From the NCBI GenBank assembly GCA_036365515.1, contig CM070875.1, forward strand, positions 88,984,128 to 89,048,127: a DNA stretch of 64,000 nucleotides. Direction: 5' to 3'. The first letter of the stretch is position 1; every line of letters begins with the position of its first letter. Position numbers and translations under genes: made by a program. A model generated the notes under the pieces. It was not told the origin of the DNA. It was given only the letters and a program-made list of their open reading frames with translations, and ran no database searches. This stretch comes from Torymus aiolomorphi. Its lineage: Eukaryota > Arthropoda > Insecta > Hymenoptera > Torymidae. Shown in pieces: positions 31,464-42,640 of the stretch.

Positions 31464-31956
31464 ATGAAGGCGATCAGTGCGCGACGGCTCGCGTACTACG
31501 ACAAGCTGTCCTACCAACGCGCCAAAATACAACAATATATCAAAGTTAATTTTGGCGCGTTTAACGAAGTGCAGCGGGATTCAGCCTTTATGGCGGAATT
31601 TGTAGGCGAAATTAGTTGTCGGTTGGCCGCGACAACATCGCCAGATACCCGCGAATACTACAGCGAGCTCCTGGAGGAGATGACGGATGCGCTGTGCAAG
31701 TTAAATACCGCGATAAATATCGCCCTAGAAAAATTTGATAAGGCGCACAGGCATGCCATGGCGTATACCGAAAAATTACCTTCAGGATGGCGATGGTGAC
31801 AACATACGCAAGAAGTACTCAAAAAACCGTTGCGTCTGTGCTCTATTTGCGAGCTACTATACGCACCGTGCAGCGCGTGACGCCATCGACGGTGCGTTTG
31901 CATGCCTCGAAAGTGGCAGGGAGCAACCAGTATCAATGCGGTGTGTGTGTGCTAAG
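31464..31956 (+). pseudogene. Helical protein with degraded RING-like C-terminus
   Basis: ATG 31464 (MKAISARRLAYYDKLSYQRA). About 111 residues of helical sequence to a TGA at 31797. Downstream, split over two frames with further stops, are RLCSICELLYAPCSA, RHRRCVCMPRKWQ and QYQCGVC, which have the order of a RING finger (C-x2-C, C-H-C, C-x2-C). If right, an ancestral protein would have been an E3 ubiquitin-ligase-like factor with a C-terminal RING, a layout seen in viral apoptosis inhibitors. The RING reading is inference from a damaged region. Confidence 0.5.
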
Positions 31957-32171
31957 TAGGGCTAAGTGGCAGCATCGTTATTATTAATACAAATTTTATA
32001 TTTCGCGCTTAAAAACAATGATTAAAAAGTGAAACCGAAATAAAATGTTTGCGATGACTGAATGCGTATGGTGTGCTTGTAAAATAGTAATTCATATTAT
32101 AAGTTAAAATAAAAGTTGTGCATTCGTGATGTGGGTAGTTATGTTAACGTAAGACTAACTTTCTTCAACGA
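31957..32171. other. Non-coding right subterminal region
   Basis: AT-rich, no gene. AATAAA at about 32039 could end the plus-strand transcript of the RING-like gene. Confidence 0.5.
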
Positions 32172-32273
32172 TTAAATAAATAAAAATTTATTTTTTTCAT
32201 CAACAGCTTTTTTATTTGCAGACCTCTCCTTTACACCAACTCCCTATTCCCACCCCAACTTCTCATTGCGAAC

Positions 32274-32308
<35 letters not shown>

Positions 32309-33144
32309 CACACACGCGCGCGCGGTCTATACAGCGAGAGGGTCTCACTCCAGCACTCTATGCGACTTTATGGCGTAGAGCCTATAGCCAAAAGTCTCTC
32401 CCCACCACCACCACGACGAGTCAGGGCATATACGGCGGCACGCGCCGGGTAGGTATAGCGGCATGGCGTCATGGCGGACGCGGTAAGTGCGCCATTATTT
32501 ATGGGTAATAATCCGCCCCATTGTTTATCCTTATTAGCTTGTGCTCACACCTGCTAATGACCTTGTCACACTTGGGACCCACACACAGCACGCGGTCTAT
32601 ACAGCGAGAGGTCTTTATGGCATAGCGCGTATAGCCAAAGGTCTCTCCCCCCACCACCCCGAGTTGAGGCATATACACCGGCACGCGCCGGGCAGGTATA
32701 GCGGCATAGCGTCATAGCGGGGACGATAAGCGGGACATTATTTATGGGGTAATAATTGTGTTCACACTTGGGGCCCATACACACAGCACACGGTCTATAC
32801 GGCGAGAGGCCTCGCACCCTACGGGTCTTTATGGCGTAGCGCGGACAGCCAAAGCGCTCGCCCCCCATCACCTCGAGTCAACGCATATACGCCAACACAC
32901 GTGGGGCATGTATAGCGGCATGACGTCATGGCGGGCGCCATAAGTGGGCCATTATTTATGGGGTAATAAATCACCCCCCATTGTTTACACTAATTAGCTT
33001 GTGGCCACACTTGCTACTGTAAACACTTGAGTTAATGACCTTGTCACACTTCGGGACCCATACACACCGCACAGCGGGGTGCCACATGGCCCCTACACAC
33101 CGCAACGCGGGGGGCCGTCGCGCTATACCGGTCCCCTTACTACT
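32172..33144 (-). repeat. Right terminal inverted repeat of the Polinton
   Basis: About 973 bp, reverse complement of 14135-15045, with the same ~220-bp sub-repeats and a longer (CA)n tract at 32273-32314. It ends CCGGTCCCCTTACTACT, followed directly by the duplicated target CAGGTT. Confidence 0.93.
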
Positions 33145-33150
33145 CAGGTT

Positions 33151-33440
33151 CTACAAAGATTTAAAGAATAGTTTATTACAACCTTTCCATAAAGAAATAT
33201 ATTTTCTGTCAGGTTTTTTTTCTCACACTTCCTTCTCTCGTCAATCAAACGTTTCCTCGATTTAACTAAATATTTCTTAGATTACATGAAATATTAATTT
33301 GATTTAACTAAATATTTAGCTTTTTTTATTTATTATCATATTAGTTCTACTAATTATTTAATCAAATCCAATACTTATTTATTTGATCTTGCAAATATTT
33401 TGGTAAATCAAGTGAATGTTTAATTGACAAGAGTACGAAT
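33151..33440. other. AT-rich flank right of the Polinton
   Basis: The first ~60 bp still carry satellite-like wording (TTTACAACCTTTCC-type), consistent with the Polinton having split the edge of the array. The rest has no recognisable feature. Confidence 0.45.
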
Positions 33441-33444
33441 TTAA

Positions 33445-33959
33445 GGTCATGTGAAGTACCGACACGATCCATACCTTATCGGTATCTAAACTTGAGTTCT
33501 TTTATCGTATTTAAACAAAAATTTTAGAAAAAAGCATTCTTTCACGCCCTCCGGTCGTAAAGCCATATTTAACTAAAACGTAGATCCCTGATTTATCGGC
33601 ACATAAATATTAAGCTTTTATAACATCTAAACAAAAATTTTAGGAAAAAGCGTTTTTTCACGCCCACCGAAATGGGATTATGCATACCCTATTAAATTTC
33701 CAAATGATTCCATTCATTAGATTTTCCCAAAAACGATTTTCAAATTAGTAATTAACCAGAAAAAAGCATCAAACATTTCAAAATCCATTTTAGAAAAATC
33801 TAATTAATACAATGATTTAAAAATTTAATAGGACATTTCACTTAATGTTATTTCGGAGAGCATGAAGAGCGCCTTTTTTAAATTCTTGTATAAATACGAT
33901 AAAAGAATTAAAGTTTAGGTGCCGGTAAGGTAGGAATCGTGTCGGTACTTCACATGGCC
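33445..33959. mobile_element. 515-bp MITE with TTAA duplication
   Basis: Inverted ends GGYCATGTGAAGTACCGACA match over roughly 80-100 bp with point differences, and both ends abut TTAA (33441-33444 and 33960-33963). No coding capacity. TTAA targets are used by the piggyBac superfamily, so a piggyBac-mobilised MITE is likely. The ends do not start with the typical CCC, so the family is unsure. An internal ~112-bp duplication carries AAACAAAAATTTTAG and TTTCACGCCC (near 33518 and 33631). Confidence 0.75.
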
Positions 33960-34095
33960 TTAACAAAAGAATTAGTTGAGTTTATTAAATATCATAGTCG
34001 AATGTACTCACTATGTTGTCTTTTAATCAAATGTTTGCAATTTTTATTCAAGTCTACTCTATATTTAGCTAAAATTAAAATGTTGTACGGTAGAA

Positions 34096-34168
34096 GCGCT
34101 GCGTAGCGTAATGGTTAGACCGTCAGCCTTGTAATCCGAGGGACTCGAGTTCGATCCCACCTTAGGTC
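34096..34168 (+). tRNA. tRNA-like sequence, likely pseudogene or SINE head
   Basis: Contains a good A box (TAGCGTAATGGTTAGAC) and B box (AGTTCGATCCC) at tRNA spacing, and a CTTGTAA stretch that would give a TGT (Thr) anticodon. The anticodon and T stems have mismatches and I cannot build a clean acceptor stem. A T run follows. A functional tRNA is unlikely; a tRNA-derived SINE remnant fits better. Confidence 0.4.
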
Positions 34169-34429
34169 AAAATTTTTTTCTGCGTTTTTTCTGTAAGATA
34201 ATTTGTAAATGCGAAATTGCGAGCGATAAATAATATAAATTAATGCAAATATACAATAATTTAATATTAAAAAACATAACTGATATAATAACTATTCAGA
34301 TATATTAAGTTGCAGGAGTTCAGGAAGGATCATCAACTTGAAAAGTCTACAAGGAAAAAATTTGTTTTCAAAATTGTTAAAAAAAATTATTAAAAAATTT
34401 ATAATTCCGATATTTTTTTAAAAATATTT

Positions 34430-35120
34430 TTTGAAATCTTCTTAAAATATTTCAGAAACCTTTCGTGATGGTTTAGAGACCTCTTAGAAACTTGCGTAAA
34501 ACATTGTCGTAATATTTCAGAAATATTTCACAGAACTTTTTCAGGAAACCTTTCAGATACCTTTCGAAAAATATTTTAATAAATCTTTTTAAAATATTTC
34601 AAAAACCTTTCGTGACGGTTTTGAGACCTCTTAGAAACCTATGTAGGAACTTGTCGTAACTTTCAAAAATATTTCACAGAACTTTTCAGGAAATCTTTCA
34701 GATACCTTTCGAAAAATATGTTTTGAAAACTTGTTGAAATATTTTGAAAAGTTTTCGTAACGTTTTGAGACATCTGAGGCACTTGCATGAAATATTGTCA
34801 CAACCTTTCAGAAATATGTCTTGTAACTTTTCAGGAAAACCTTTCAGAAAATATTTCCAGAATTCTTTTCAAAAAGTTTTAAAAACCTTTCATGAAATTT
34901 TTAGGTATCTGAGGCACTTTCCTGAAACATTGTCAAAACCTTTTAGAAAACTTTCATGTAACTTTTTAGGAAAGGTGTCAAATATATTTCAAGAAATGTT
35001 TTTGAACGTTTATTGCACGGACATATGAACCTTTTAGAAACCTTTTTCCGAAATATTTTTGCAAGGTTTTCAACCTTTCATGAAACCTTTTGAAAACCTT
35101 GCAGAAACATTTCGTGCTAT
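34430..35120. repeat. ~145-bp tandem repeat related to the satellite
   Basis: CCTTTCGTGA, then GAGACCTCTTAGAAAC-like wording recurs near 34459, 34606, 34751 and 34883, spacing 132-147 bp, sharing AAATATTTC, CTTTTCAGGAAA and CTTTCAGATACC phrases. The vocabulary is that of the 290-bp satellite, and the period is half of it. Confidence 0.65.
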
Positions 35121-35212
35121 GTGGGGAGAGTGTGTGTGTGTGTATGTGTGAGTTTAAATTACTTCTTACAGGCAACTACAGATAAAGAATGTAAAAAATA
35201 AATTATACGTAC

Positions 35213-35380
35213 CTTTGTGTACATCATATACTTGATTGCGCTTTTTAGTAACAGCAGGTCGTTTCAAATAAGAAATCTTCTTACTGACGTAAACTTCAAA
35301 GTTTGCTATTTCCTTGTACTTTTCATAATCTTTAGGATTAGTTTTTTCATATTTTGTCTCCAGCCAATTAATAAATAAGT
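35213..35380 (-). CDS. BEN-gene exon (end of BEN domain and basic tail)
   Basis: 168 bp between acceptor TTTTGTTCTAG and donor GTACGT, open in one frame: LFINWLETKYEK, YEKYKEIANFEVYVSKKISY, KRPAVTKKRNQVYDVHK. The phase-1 start completes the Asp codon left by the exon at 35666-36007, so the two exons join cleanly. The LFINWL helix is the usual C-terminal continuation of BEN domains in this type of insect gene. It ends in phase 1, so a further coding exon is expected downstream on the minus strand. Confidence 0.65.
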
Positions 35381-35665
35381 CTAGAACAAAATATTTATAT
35401 AAGTAGCACTATACAGTCATCCCCTCTTTAAAAAAATTATGACCGGACGTTGACATGACATGAAGTATTTAAAGTATTAAAAAGCTAAGCATTAATAAAT
35501 GGTCGAATGCTTAGCTGATTAAATTCGATAGATTTCATATTTGTTAGCATAAAATTGATGACAATTAATGTAACTTGAATAACAATAAATATGAAATTAA
35601 TCGCATTTAAGCAGCTGTTTTCAGCAGCAATAAGTAAGATGATAGTTATAGTATGAATGAATCAC

Positions 35666-36007
35666 CTCGATACGCTGCTAATTTTGTTTCGTCCAATTTT
35701 TCCGTTTTATTTTTGATCGGTACATCCTCTTCTTTCTTTATTCTACCTACTGTTTTGTTACTGATATTGCCAGTTTTCGTCGATTTTAATAATACTGGAA
35801 TCGTGAATACTGCCACAATCGCATTATCGACCATTGAGGGCGGTGATTTTGATAACATAACTCCATAGTATACCGTTGCAGGAAAGTAGATGCCTCGCCC
35901 GATGTGGTACTTGTTATCGTTCTGATAATACCTTCCGATAGGAATAAAATTTTTTCTAGCGTTCATTGAAGACTCACTTTTTGTTCCTTCAATCTGTTCT
36001 TTAATCA
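35666..36007 (-). CDS. BEN-domain exon of a host-type gene
   Basis: 342 bp, acceptor TTTCATGCAG, donor GTGATT, open throughout. Contains YHIGRGIYFPATVYYGVM, then PPSMVDNAIVAVF, then LLKSTKTGNISNKT: the order and spacing of a BEN domain, a DNA/chromatin-binding helical module. The family comprises sequence-specific binders and insulator or repressor factors in the nucleus. Neighbouring exons on the same strand (35213-35380; 37.6-38.4 kb) have compatible composition. No break seen in this exon. Confidence 0.7.
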
Positions 36008-36035
36008 CTGCATGAAACAAAATAATATTAAGCAC

Positions 36036-37585
36036 ATGTTTTAAATAATAGTGAATATTTTTAATGAAGTACAGCTCAGTGGCTTAGGTAGATGCGTCAT
36101 TTAGGGATTTTGCTACAAGTAACTCTACCGAGTGAATATAATTAAATTATTCGTACTAAAAAAAATAACGTAAGATCTCACGTCAAAATCTCACCTAATT
36201 TATAAAACATAATAAAAGCAGCATTAAAATACAGTTAAAAAATTGTCTGTTTAACCTATAAAGCGGTTGTATAGATCATATTCCTTTTATTGTTCTTTCT
36301 AAAATCCAGCCTTTTAAGTTACGTGAGATGTCACGTCAGTTTTTCCACTAGGGATAGCAATTAATTCTATAATACACAAATTTATTATATTGATAATAAT
36401 AATGAAATATAATGATTAAAGCAGTGACAAAGGTATAGTTCTCTCCACAGATTCTGACTAACAAGAAAATATTTAAATTATTAAGTGAAGGTCGGAGCCG
36501 AAACATAATAAAATGGCGGTATAACTATTTAATTTTATATGAGCTCTCTGACAACCCCTTATAGTTTATATTTTTAGACAACATAACATTACATTTTGAA
36601 TCATTATGATGTATGCTTTGAAAAGAACTATACTTTTGTATAATAGAGATGAGATCACTCAGAGATAAGAAATAATTTTTTTTCATGCATTTCACATATG
36701 AATAAAAGTAATCAGTTTAAATTATCAAAAACTTAAAGGTTTAAAATCGTAATAACACACCATACTAAACAAAGCCAACCATTCAAAGTCGAAAAGACCT
36801 TTTCCTTTCCAAATACCTGTATTTTACATTATGTATTTTTCACCGGAAAAGTTAAGCATAATTTTTGTCTGAGGATCAAGTAATATATAGTCCTGTATAT
36901 ATACAGGACTGTCAGTGAAAAAGGGCAACAATCTATAACTCACAATGAAAAATAGCTTAGTTAAACTACTTGATTCTTAAACAAGCATATTATTACTTTA
37001 TCGTGAATATGTATGCTACAAGAAAGCTATATCTGCTTTGAACAAACTTTTCAAAATACTAACAAGACAACCATTAAAAAAAGATTTTTCATTCATTAAA
37101 GGAGTAAACCAGTGTTAAAAATGGAATTACTATGAAACTGGAAACGATAAAAATGTGCACCATATCATCCATTCAAGCCAGCTTATTCATTAAAATGAAT
37201 CCAATATTATTTAAAAGCATGATAAATAATTGGCACGACAAGCAGTGCATATATTATACAATCATCTTACGATTAGACTGCGTTTTATGAACTATCTAGT
37301 TCACTGATACCAATAAAGTAATACGACTCCTGTAAGTGCTTGATATTATAACACTTGTAAAGTAAAACGTACAGATAGTTTTGTAAAAATAAATTATATC
37401 CACCTGATCGGCTCGCACTTCAGTTGATTTACCTTTAAAACTTAAACATAATTATAGCTATTTTTATACTGCTCAACATATTTTAATTTGACAAACATTT
37501 ATAATTATGAAAAAACCTAATATTTCAACAAGAAGTTATTTTGTTGAGTAGGAATTGATAAAAACAAAGAAAAAAAGATTCATAA
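36036..37585. other. AT-rich probable intron
   Basis: No coding signal. Lies between BEN-gene exons on the minus strand. A short palindrome TATATAGTCCTGTATATATACAGGACT lies near 36888-36911 in part. The phases of the flanking exons do not match directly, so a small unseen exon may lie here. Confidence 0.45.
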
Positions 37586-37589
37586 ATTT

Positions 37590-37883
37590 TTACATTAGCC
37601 TATAAGAGTTTCTATTGTTGAAAAAAGTAAACTTTCTCGTTTGGTCTTCAAACTTTTCAATTATTTTAGTTTGCAATTTTTTATTCAAGTCTTCGTACTC
37701 TTTTTCTTTTAGTTTCATATCCTCATAATCATTTGATAATCGTTGTAATTTATTTTTTAATTTTTCATTGTCTTTTTGGAGGCCTGAAACTTTTCTTTTG
37801 AAATCATTATTAGTCGCTGACAATTTATCAATTTTTTCCTTAGCGTCAGTATTCCCTGCACTTACATCATCATAAGCTGTCAT
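37590..37883 (-). CDS. Coiled-coil exon of the BEN-type gene
   Basis: Begins directly at an acceptor (TTTTTTTACAG) in phase 0, matching the phase-0 end of the exon at 38062-38363. Encodes MTAYDDVSAGNTDAKEKIDK followed by heptad-like coiled coil (LSATNNDFKRKVSGLQKDNE, KLKNKLQRLSNDYEDMKLKE). Coiled coils often precede BEN domains. The frame runs to a stop at 37590, but the exon may end earlier at a weak GT. No clear donor was found, so the 3' boundary is uncertain. Confidence 0.6.
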   Translation of the reverse strand: MTAYDDVSAGNTDAKEKIDKLSATNNDFKRKVSGLQKDNEKLKNKLQRLSNDYEDMKLKEKEYEDLNKKLQTKIIEKFEDQTRKFTFFNNRNSYRLM

Positions 37884-38061
37884 CTGTAAAAAAATGTTTG
37901 TTTAATAAAACAAAAAAGGAGAAAAAACAGGTACAAACTTCGAAGGAGACGAACAAGAATGGTACATAAGAAGCATAGAACAAATGGTACAAGAGGAAGA
38001 GAACTTTAGAAGCTTTAGGCTTTAATTTAGAAGAGGGCAGAAAAATGGTAAAGCAACTTAC

Positions 38062-38363
38062 AGCAGATTTCTCCTGCTTTTTATGAGTCTTGTGACTTTT
38101 GACATCTTTCCCATGCGCTGATGTACTACCACTAGATTTCCTCTCCGTTCCTCCTGAAGTTCGGATATTGTCACATTTATTGTCAGGCATTGAAGTAGAT
38201 TTCTTCTTCGTTCCTCCTGTAGTCGGATTATCGTTACCTTTGTCAGGCATCGTAGAACTAGATTTCGTTTCCGTTTCTCTACGGGCCTGCTGATTGTCGC
38301 TTTTATTGTCCACCACACTGACATTAGTTTCCTCGTCATCATCTAACACTGATTGAAGCGTTT
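38062..38363 (-). CDS. Ser/Lys-rich exon with 20-residue repeats, BEN-type gene
   Basis: 302 bp between acceptor AATTCGCAG and donor GTAAGT. Acidic start (LQSVLDDDEETNVSVVDN), then three imperfect ~20-residue repeats (DNKSDNQQARRETETKSSS, DKGNDNPTTGGTKKKSTS, DNKCDNIRTSGGTERKSS), then a basic KDVKSHKTHKKQEKSA end. Low-complexity linker of a nuclear protein. The acceptor lies 18 bp from the copia LTR at 38381, so that insertion sits at the very end of the upstream intron. Confidence 0.6.
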
Positions 38364-38380
38364 CTGCGAATTATGATGGA

Positions 38381-38636
38381 TGTGGTAAGTCTGGGACACA
38401 GGGCTTCTTCAAATAAGCACACACACCGGTTAACATGAACAGTAACTATCTTTATTAATTCCCGGCTTCTTCAGTACAGCTCTCTCGCTTACAGCCGCTC
38501 TGCGCGGAGGGCGACGATCAAGTGAGCTCCCGCTCGGCCGCTTGCTCTCGCTGTACTCTTACCTAGTCTTATGTAAGGTGGCGCTGCGCATCTACTTTCT
38601 ACCTTTTCGATATAAATGTACTCACGTATTCCAACA
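38381..38636 (-). repeat. 3' LTR of copia 1
   Basis: On the minus strand it starts TGTTGGAATACG right after the purine tract TGTAAGGAGGCG, and ends near CTTACCACA. The same purine tract precedes the copia 2 LTR. The outer end at 38381 is chosen as the first TG/CA end of the right length; no partner LTR is present to confirm it. Confidence 0.6.
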
Positions 38637-38664
38637 CGCCTCCTTACATTTATATCTCTCGCTA

Positions 38665-41600
38665 TTACAATATTCTTGAAATCAAATTTAATAAACTCCT
38701 CAAATTTTCAAATCTAACTCGCCCAAGAGCTTTGGTCAAAATGTCTGCAACATTTTTCTCTGAACTAACTTTCACAATTTCAATTACGCCCTTCTCATAA
38801 TTCTCATTTACAAAATGATAATGTACTTCGATGTACTTTGATTTCTTGGTAAAATTACCATACTTAGCAATACTAACTGCACCTGAGTTATCCTCATATA
38901 TATTTACAAGTTTCTCAATTTTTACTTTAAAGCTATTTAACAAATCCTTTATCAATAAAACTTCGCTTACTGCTTCTGACAGTGCAACATATTCTGCAGC
39001 TGTTGAAGACTTTGTTACACTTCCTTGTTTCCTTGATTTCTAATAAATCACATTTCCATATAATCTTACAATATAACCAGTCGTTGATTTTCTATCTACG
39101 CTATCTCCTGCCCAGTCTGCATCTACATAGCATTCAAGAACATCTGCTTTATCATTTTTCTTATAACTTAATTTTAAATCTTTAGTCAAATACAAATATT
39201 TTAAAATTCTTAATGCATATTTATAGTGAGTTTTGGAATCTACTTAAATAATTAACACTGTAACTCACATCTAATCTAGTTCCTGAACTAATATACAAAA
39301 GTGCTCCTATCAAATTTCTATACTTTAAATTTTCATTTATTTCTTGAGCAGGTTCTAATTTCAAATTCAATTCCATAGGAGTCTCATATAATTTAGCTTC
39401 TTCAATCTGATATTTTCTAGCTAGTGATTCAATATACTTTTCTTGATCTAAAGACATCTCATTTTTCTTTTCATCATATTCAATATTAATTCCTAAATAC
39501 ATACTCACTTTTCCCAAATCTTTCATCTGAAATCTTTCTTTTAATAAACCTTTTATTAAATCTAAATTGTGTCTATTTTTACAGCAGATCAAAAGGTCGT
39601 CTACAAATATAATCAAATATATAATCTCATCTTTTTGTTTCAAAGTATACAAACAATAATCATTTTTGCTTCTCACGAATCCTAATGATTTTAAATAATC
39701 ATCCAGACACTCGTACCATGCTCTCGGACTCTCTCGCAAACCATACAATGCTTTATTCAACATACACACTCTTTCAGTTCCATCCTCATAACTTTCAGGC
39801 TGTTTAACAAATACTTTCGATTTTACCTTACCATTTAAAAACACTGTCTCTACATCCATCTGATCAATTAAAAGTCTATTTTGACAACAATATGATAATA
39901 ATACTTTCAACGTTTGCGTTTTCGCTACTGGAGAATAAATATCATCCAGCATATCTTTCTGTTGATAACCTCTTACAACAATTCTAGCTTTATATACATT
40001 TTCGTTTTTCTTAGTATAAATCCATTTTAAGTCTATTACCTTTTCATTCTTTGGTTTTTCGACTAATTCCCAAGTTTCATTTTTCTTTAAACTATTCATT
40101 TCCTTGTTCACATAGCATCTACCCAAAAACTAGACTCATCACTTTCAATAGCCTCTTTAAAGCTTACAGGACTATCTGCACTACAATAATTTACATAAAT
40201 ACATCCGCTATACACATAATTATCATCAAATCTACTCGGTCTTGTAATCGTTATTTGTGACCTTCTTATTTCAGGTACTTCTTCTACTTCATTTTCAACA
40301 TTTTCATTATTATTTAAATTTTCATTTAAATTTTCTAAATCAGTTTTACTTCCCCTACTCTCCCCGAGGGTCGAAGTACGTGGAAGGATTAAGTCATTAT
40401 TGTTTCCATTTCCTTCATCAATATCATTAAATCCAATGCATTTTATATCTTCTTCTATGACATCAACATGTCTAGCTACGATAACTTTATTTCCTATTAA
40501 AACTCTGTACCCTGTAACATCATAACCTATCAACGTTCCTAAATCAGCTGTTCTATCCCATTTCGAATTTCTTTTGCTTTCAGGTACTCTCACAAATACT
40601 TTACTTCCATATAATTTCAAATATTTCGCGTCTGGCTTTTCGTTAAAAAATATCTCATAAGGAGATTTATTTCTTACTAACATGTTCGCAATTGTCATAT
40701 TCTTTAAATATGCTGCAGCGCAGACTACTTCTAGCCAAAACCTTCTTTCTATCTTAGACTCAGCTAACAAACACCTAGCACTATCCATAATTGTCCTATT
40801 GTATCTCTCTGCAGTACCGTTAAGCTCATGTACATAAGGTTGACACGTCTCTAATTCAATTCCCTTTTATCTACACAATTTATACATATCTATATGTAAA
40901 TATTCAGTTCCATTATCACATTTTAATTTCTTTATTTTCTTTCCTGTTTTATTTTCAATTGAATTTATATACTCAACAAAACGATCATAAACTTCATCTT
41001 TAGAATTAATTGCATACATTTTTGTCAATTTACTATAATCGTCAATAAAAGTTATAAAATATTTTTCTCCTTTATAACCTACTATATTGTGTGGCCCATT
41101 CAAATCTGTATGTACTATTTCTAATATATCCTTCGCTCTTTTTCTATTATTATCAAAAGGAATATTATGCATTTTGTTTTCAATACATGTAGCACATTTA
41201 TAGTAATCTGTTTCTATTTCACTAGGCAAACCTTTCAAAACATGATTTTTACACATCGTATTCAAATAATTAAAATTAACATGCCCAAGAGTTCTATGCC
41301 ATCTTTCTTTCATAGTCATTTTTTCATTTCTTATTGACATATTCGTTTCACTACTTTGATCTATATAACCTGTCATTTTATAAACTCTATTAATTTTCCA
41401 AGCTATTCCAACTAATTTATTTCCATTATAAATCTTTGAACTATTTCCAATTGAAACAATTTTATTTTTATCAGTTACTTTTGCAAAACTCATTAAATTT
41501 CTATCCACTTCTTTTACATAGAAAACATTTTCAATGTTAAAGTCAATTAAATCATTAAATACTTTAAATTTGCCTTTAACTCGTCCTATCTTAGTTGCTT

Positions 41601-42640
41601 TTAAAATCCTACCATCTCCAACTTTAACATCTATTTGCTCTTTTAATACAATTGAATCATAATAATACTCGTCATTATTAATAACGTGGTCAGTACAGCC
41701 ACTGTCTAAAATCCATTCTATTTTCTTTTCATTTACCTTACCGTTCTCGGTATTCGCAGACCTAACCTCTACTGACGCGCTAAATGCATCGCTCTTCTCC
41801 ACGCCTCGCTCAGCTTGGCTGCTGTCGTCGCCGGTTCTCGCTCGGCCTCGTTGTCCGTACCTACCACTGCCGCGCCGGTTTGAACTCGATCCTCGCTGTT
41901 GGTAGGCTCCGCGCCCGCTCGCGCCTCCTCACTGTTGCGAGTAGCCTCTGCCGGTTCCCCCACCGCTCCGTGGCGCGCGGCTTCCTCTGCCGCCTCCTTG
42001 CTGTGGCGCGCGATTCCCGGAATTGTTTTTCGGTCAATCGTATTGTATGTGTCCTACACCACCGCATACATAACATGTCCTTTTTCCTTGGTGTTTGTTC
42101 TTTTCAAACGTAAACGCGTTTGATCTTGAATTTTCACTTTCACCATGTCTTTTCTTAAATTCAAATTCCAATTTTGATTTCTCAAATTCCACTGTTTTGT
42201 CCTTTTCAGCTAATGCGTCCACAATATCGACCATGTGTGACATACTTTCTGGTAGCGTTAATAAAAAATAGTTTAGTTTATCTTCTTTCCTCACATTCTC
42301 CCCTGCATTTTTTAATTCATTCACTAATTTTTCAAAGTTATTATAAAAGTCTGTCGGGTTTTCACTTTCTTCCATTTTCAAATCAAGTAGTCTTCTTTTA
42401 CATAATAATTTCACAGCACTATTTTTGACTAAGTAATTTTCATCCAACTTAGCAACCATTTTCTTTGCAGTTTCTTCTGAAATAATTAATTCTAGCTGTG
42501 TATTTGTCATACTGTTCACTATATAATTTTTGGCTTTTATTTCTTTCTTCTTCCATTCGATTTCTTCTATCGCTGCCGGTCTTTCATCATTTTCAATAAC
42601 TTCACTGCATTCTTTGAACAATTTCAACTTGTACTTCCAT
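38665..42640 (-). pseudogene. pol: Copia 1 gag-pol remnant
   Basis: gag 42627-42034: truncated at its N-terminus, with a zinc knuckle CYVCGGVGHIQYD whose last Cys is a TGA. A Gly/Arg-rich linker follows; protease WILDSGCTDHV (~41700); integrase HHCC and core (LEIVHTDLNGPH, LKCDNGTEY, ELNGTAERYNRT); RT with FVDDLLIC near 39600; RNase H with DADWAGDSVDRKSTTGY and IYEDNSGAVSIA to 38665. Breaks include TAA near 40864, frame changes near 40115 and 39225, and a TAG at about 39040. No expression as a polyprotein is possible. Confidence 0.85.

Larger units (their letters stand above)
14135..33144 (-). mobile_element. Polinton/Maverick DNA transposon, virus-like
   Basis: A 19,010-bp element. The ends read AGTAGTAAGRGGACCGG as inverted repeats and the flanks carry an exact 6-bp duplication CAGGTT (14129-14134 and 33145-33150), the size expected of Polintons. 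Known Polinton hallmarks are present: protein-primed-type DNA polymerase B, retroviral-type integrase with chromodomain, FtsK/HerA-like packaging ATPase, adenovirus-type cysteine protease, and major and minor jelly-roll capsid proteins. Core genes lie on the minus strand; two accessory genes near the right end are on the plus strand. Nearly every core gene has a stop or 1-bp shift, so this is a decayed genomic copy. It sits in the degenerate edge of the satellite array. Confidence 0.97.
38381..42640 (-). mobile_element. Copia element 1, 5'-truncated and decayed
   Basis: Minus-strand Ty1/copia element with a 3' LTR at left but no 5' LTR: the coding sequence stops ~30 codons into gag at 42640, where it meets an LTR fragment of another element. 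Order gag-protease-integrase-RT-RNase H is diagnostic of copia. It is a relative of the intact copia at 47088 (shared PAYVHELNGTAER- and LYISSGTRLDVSYSVNYLSR-type blocks) but clearly diverged. Confidence 0.85.
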
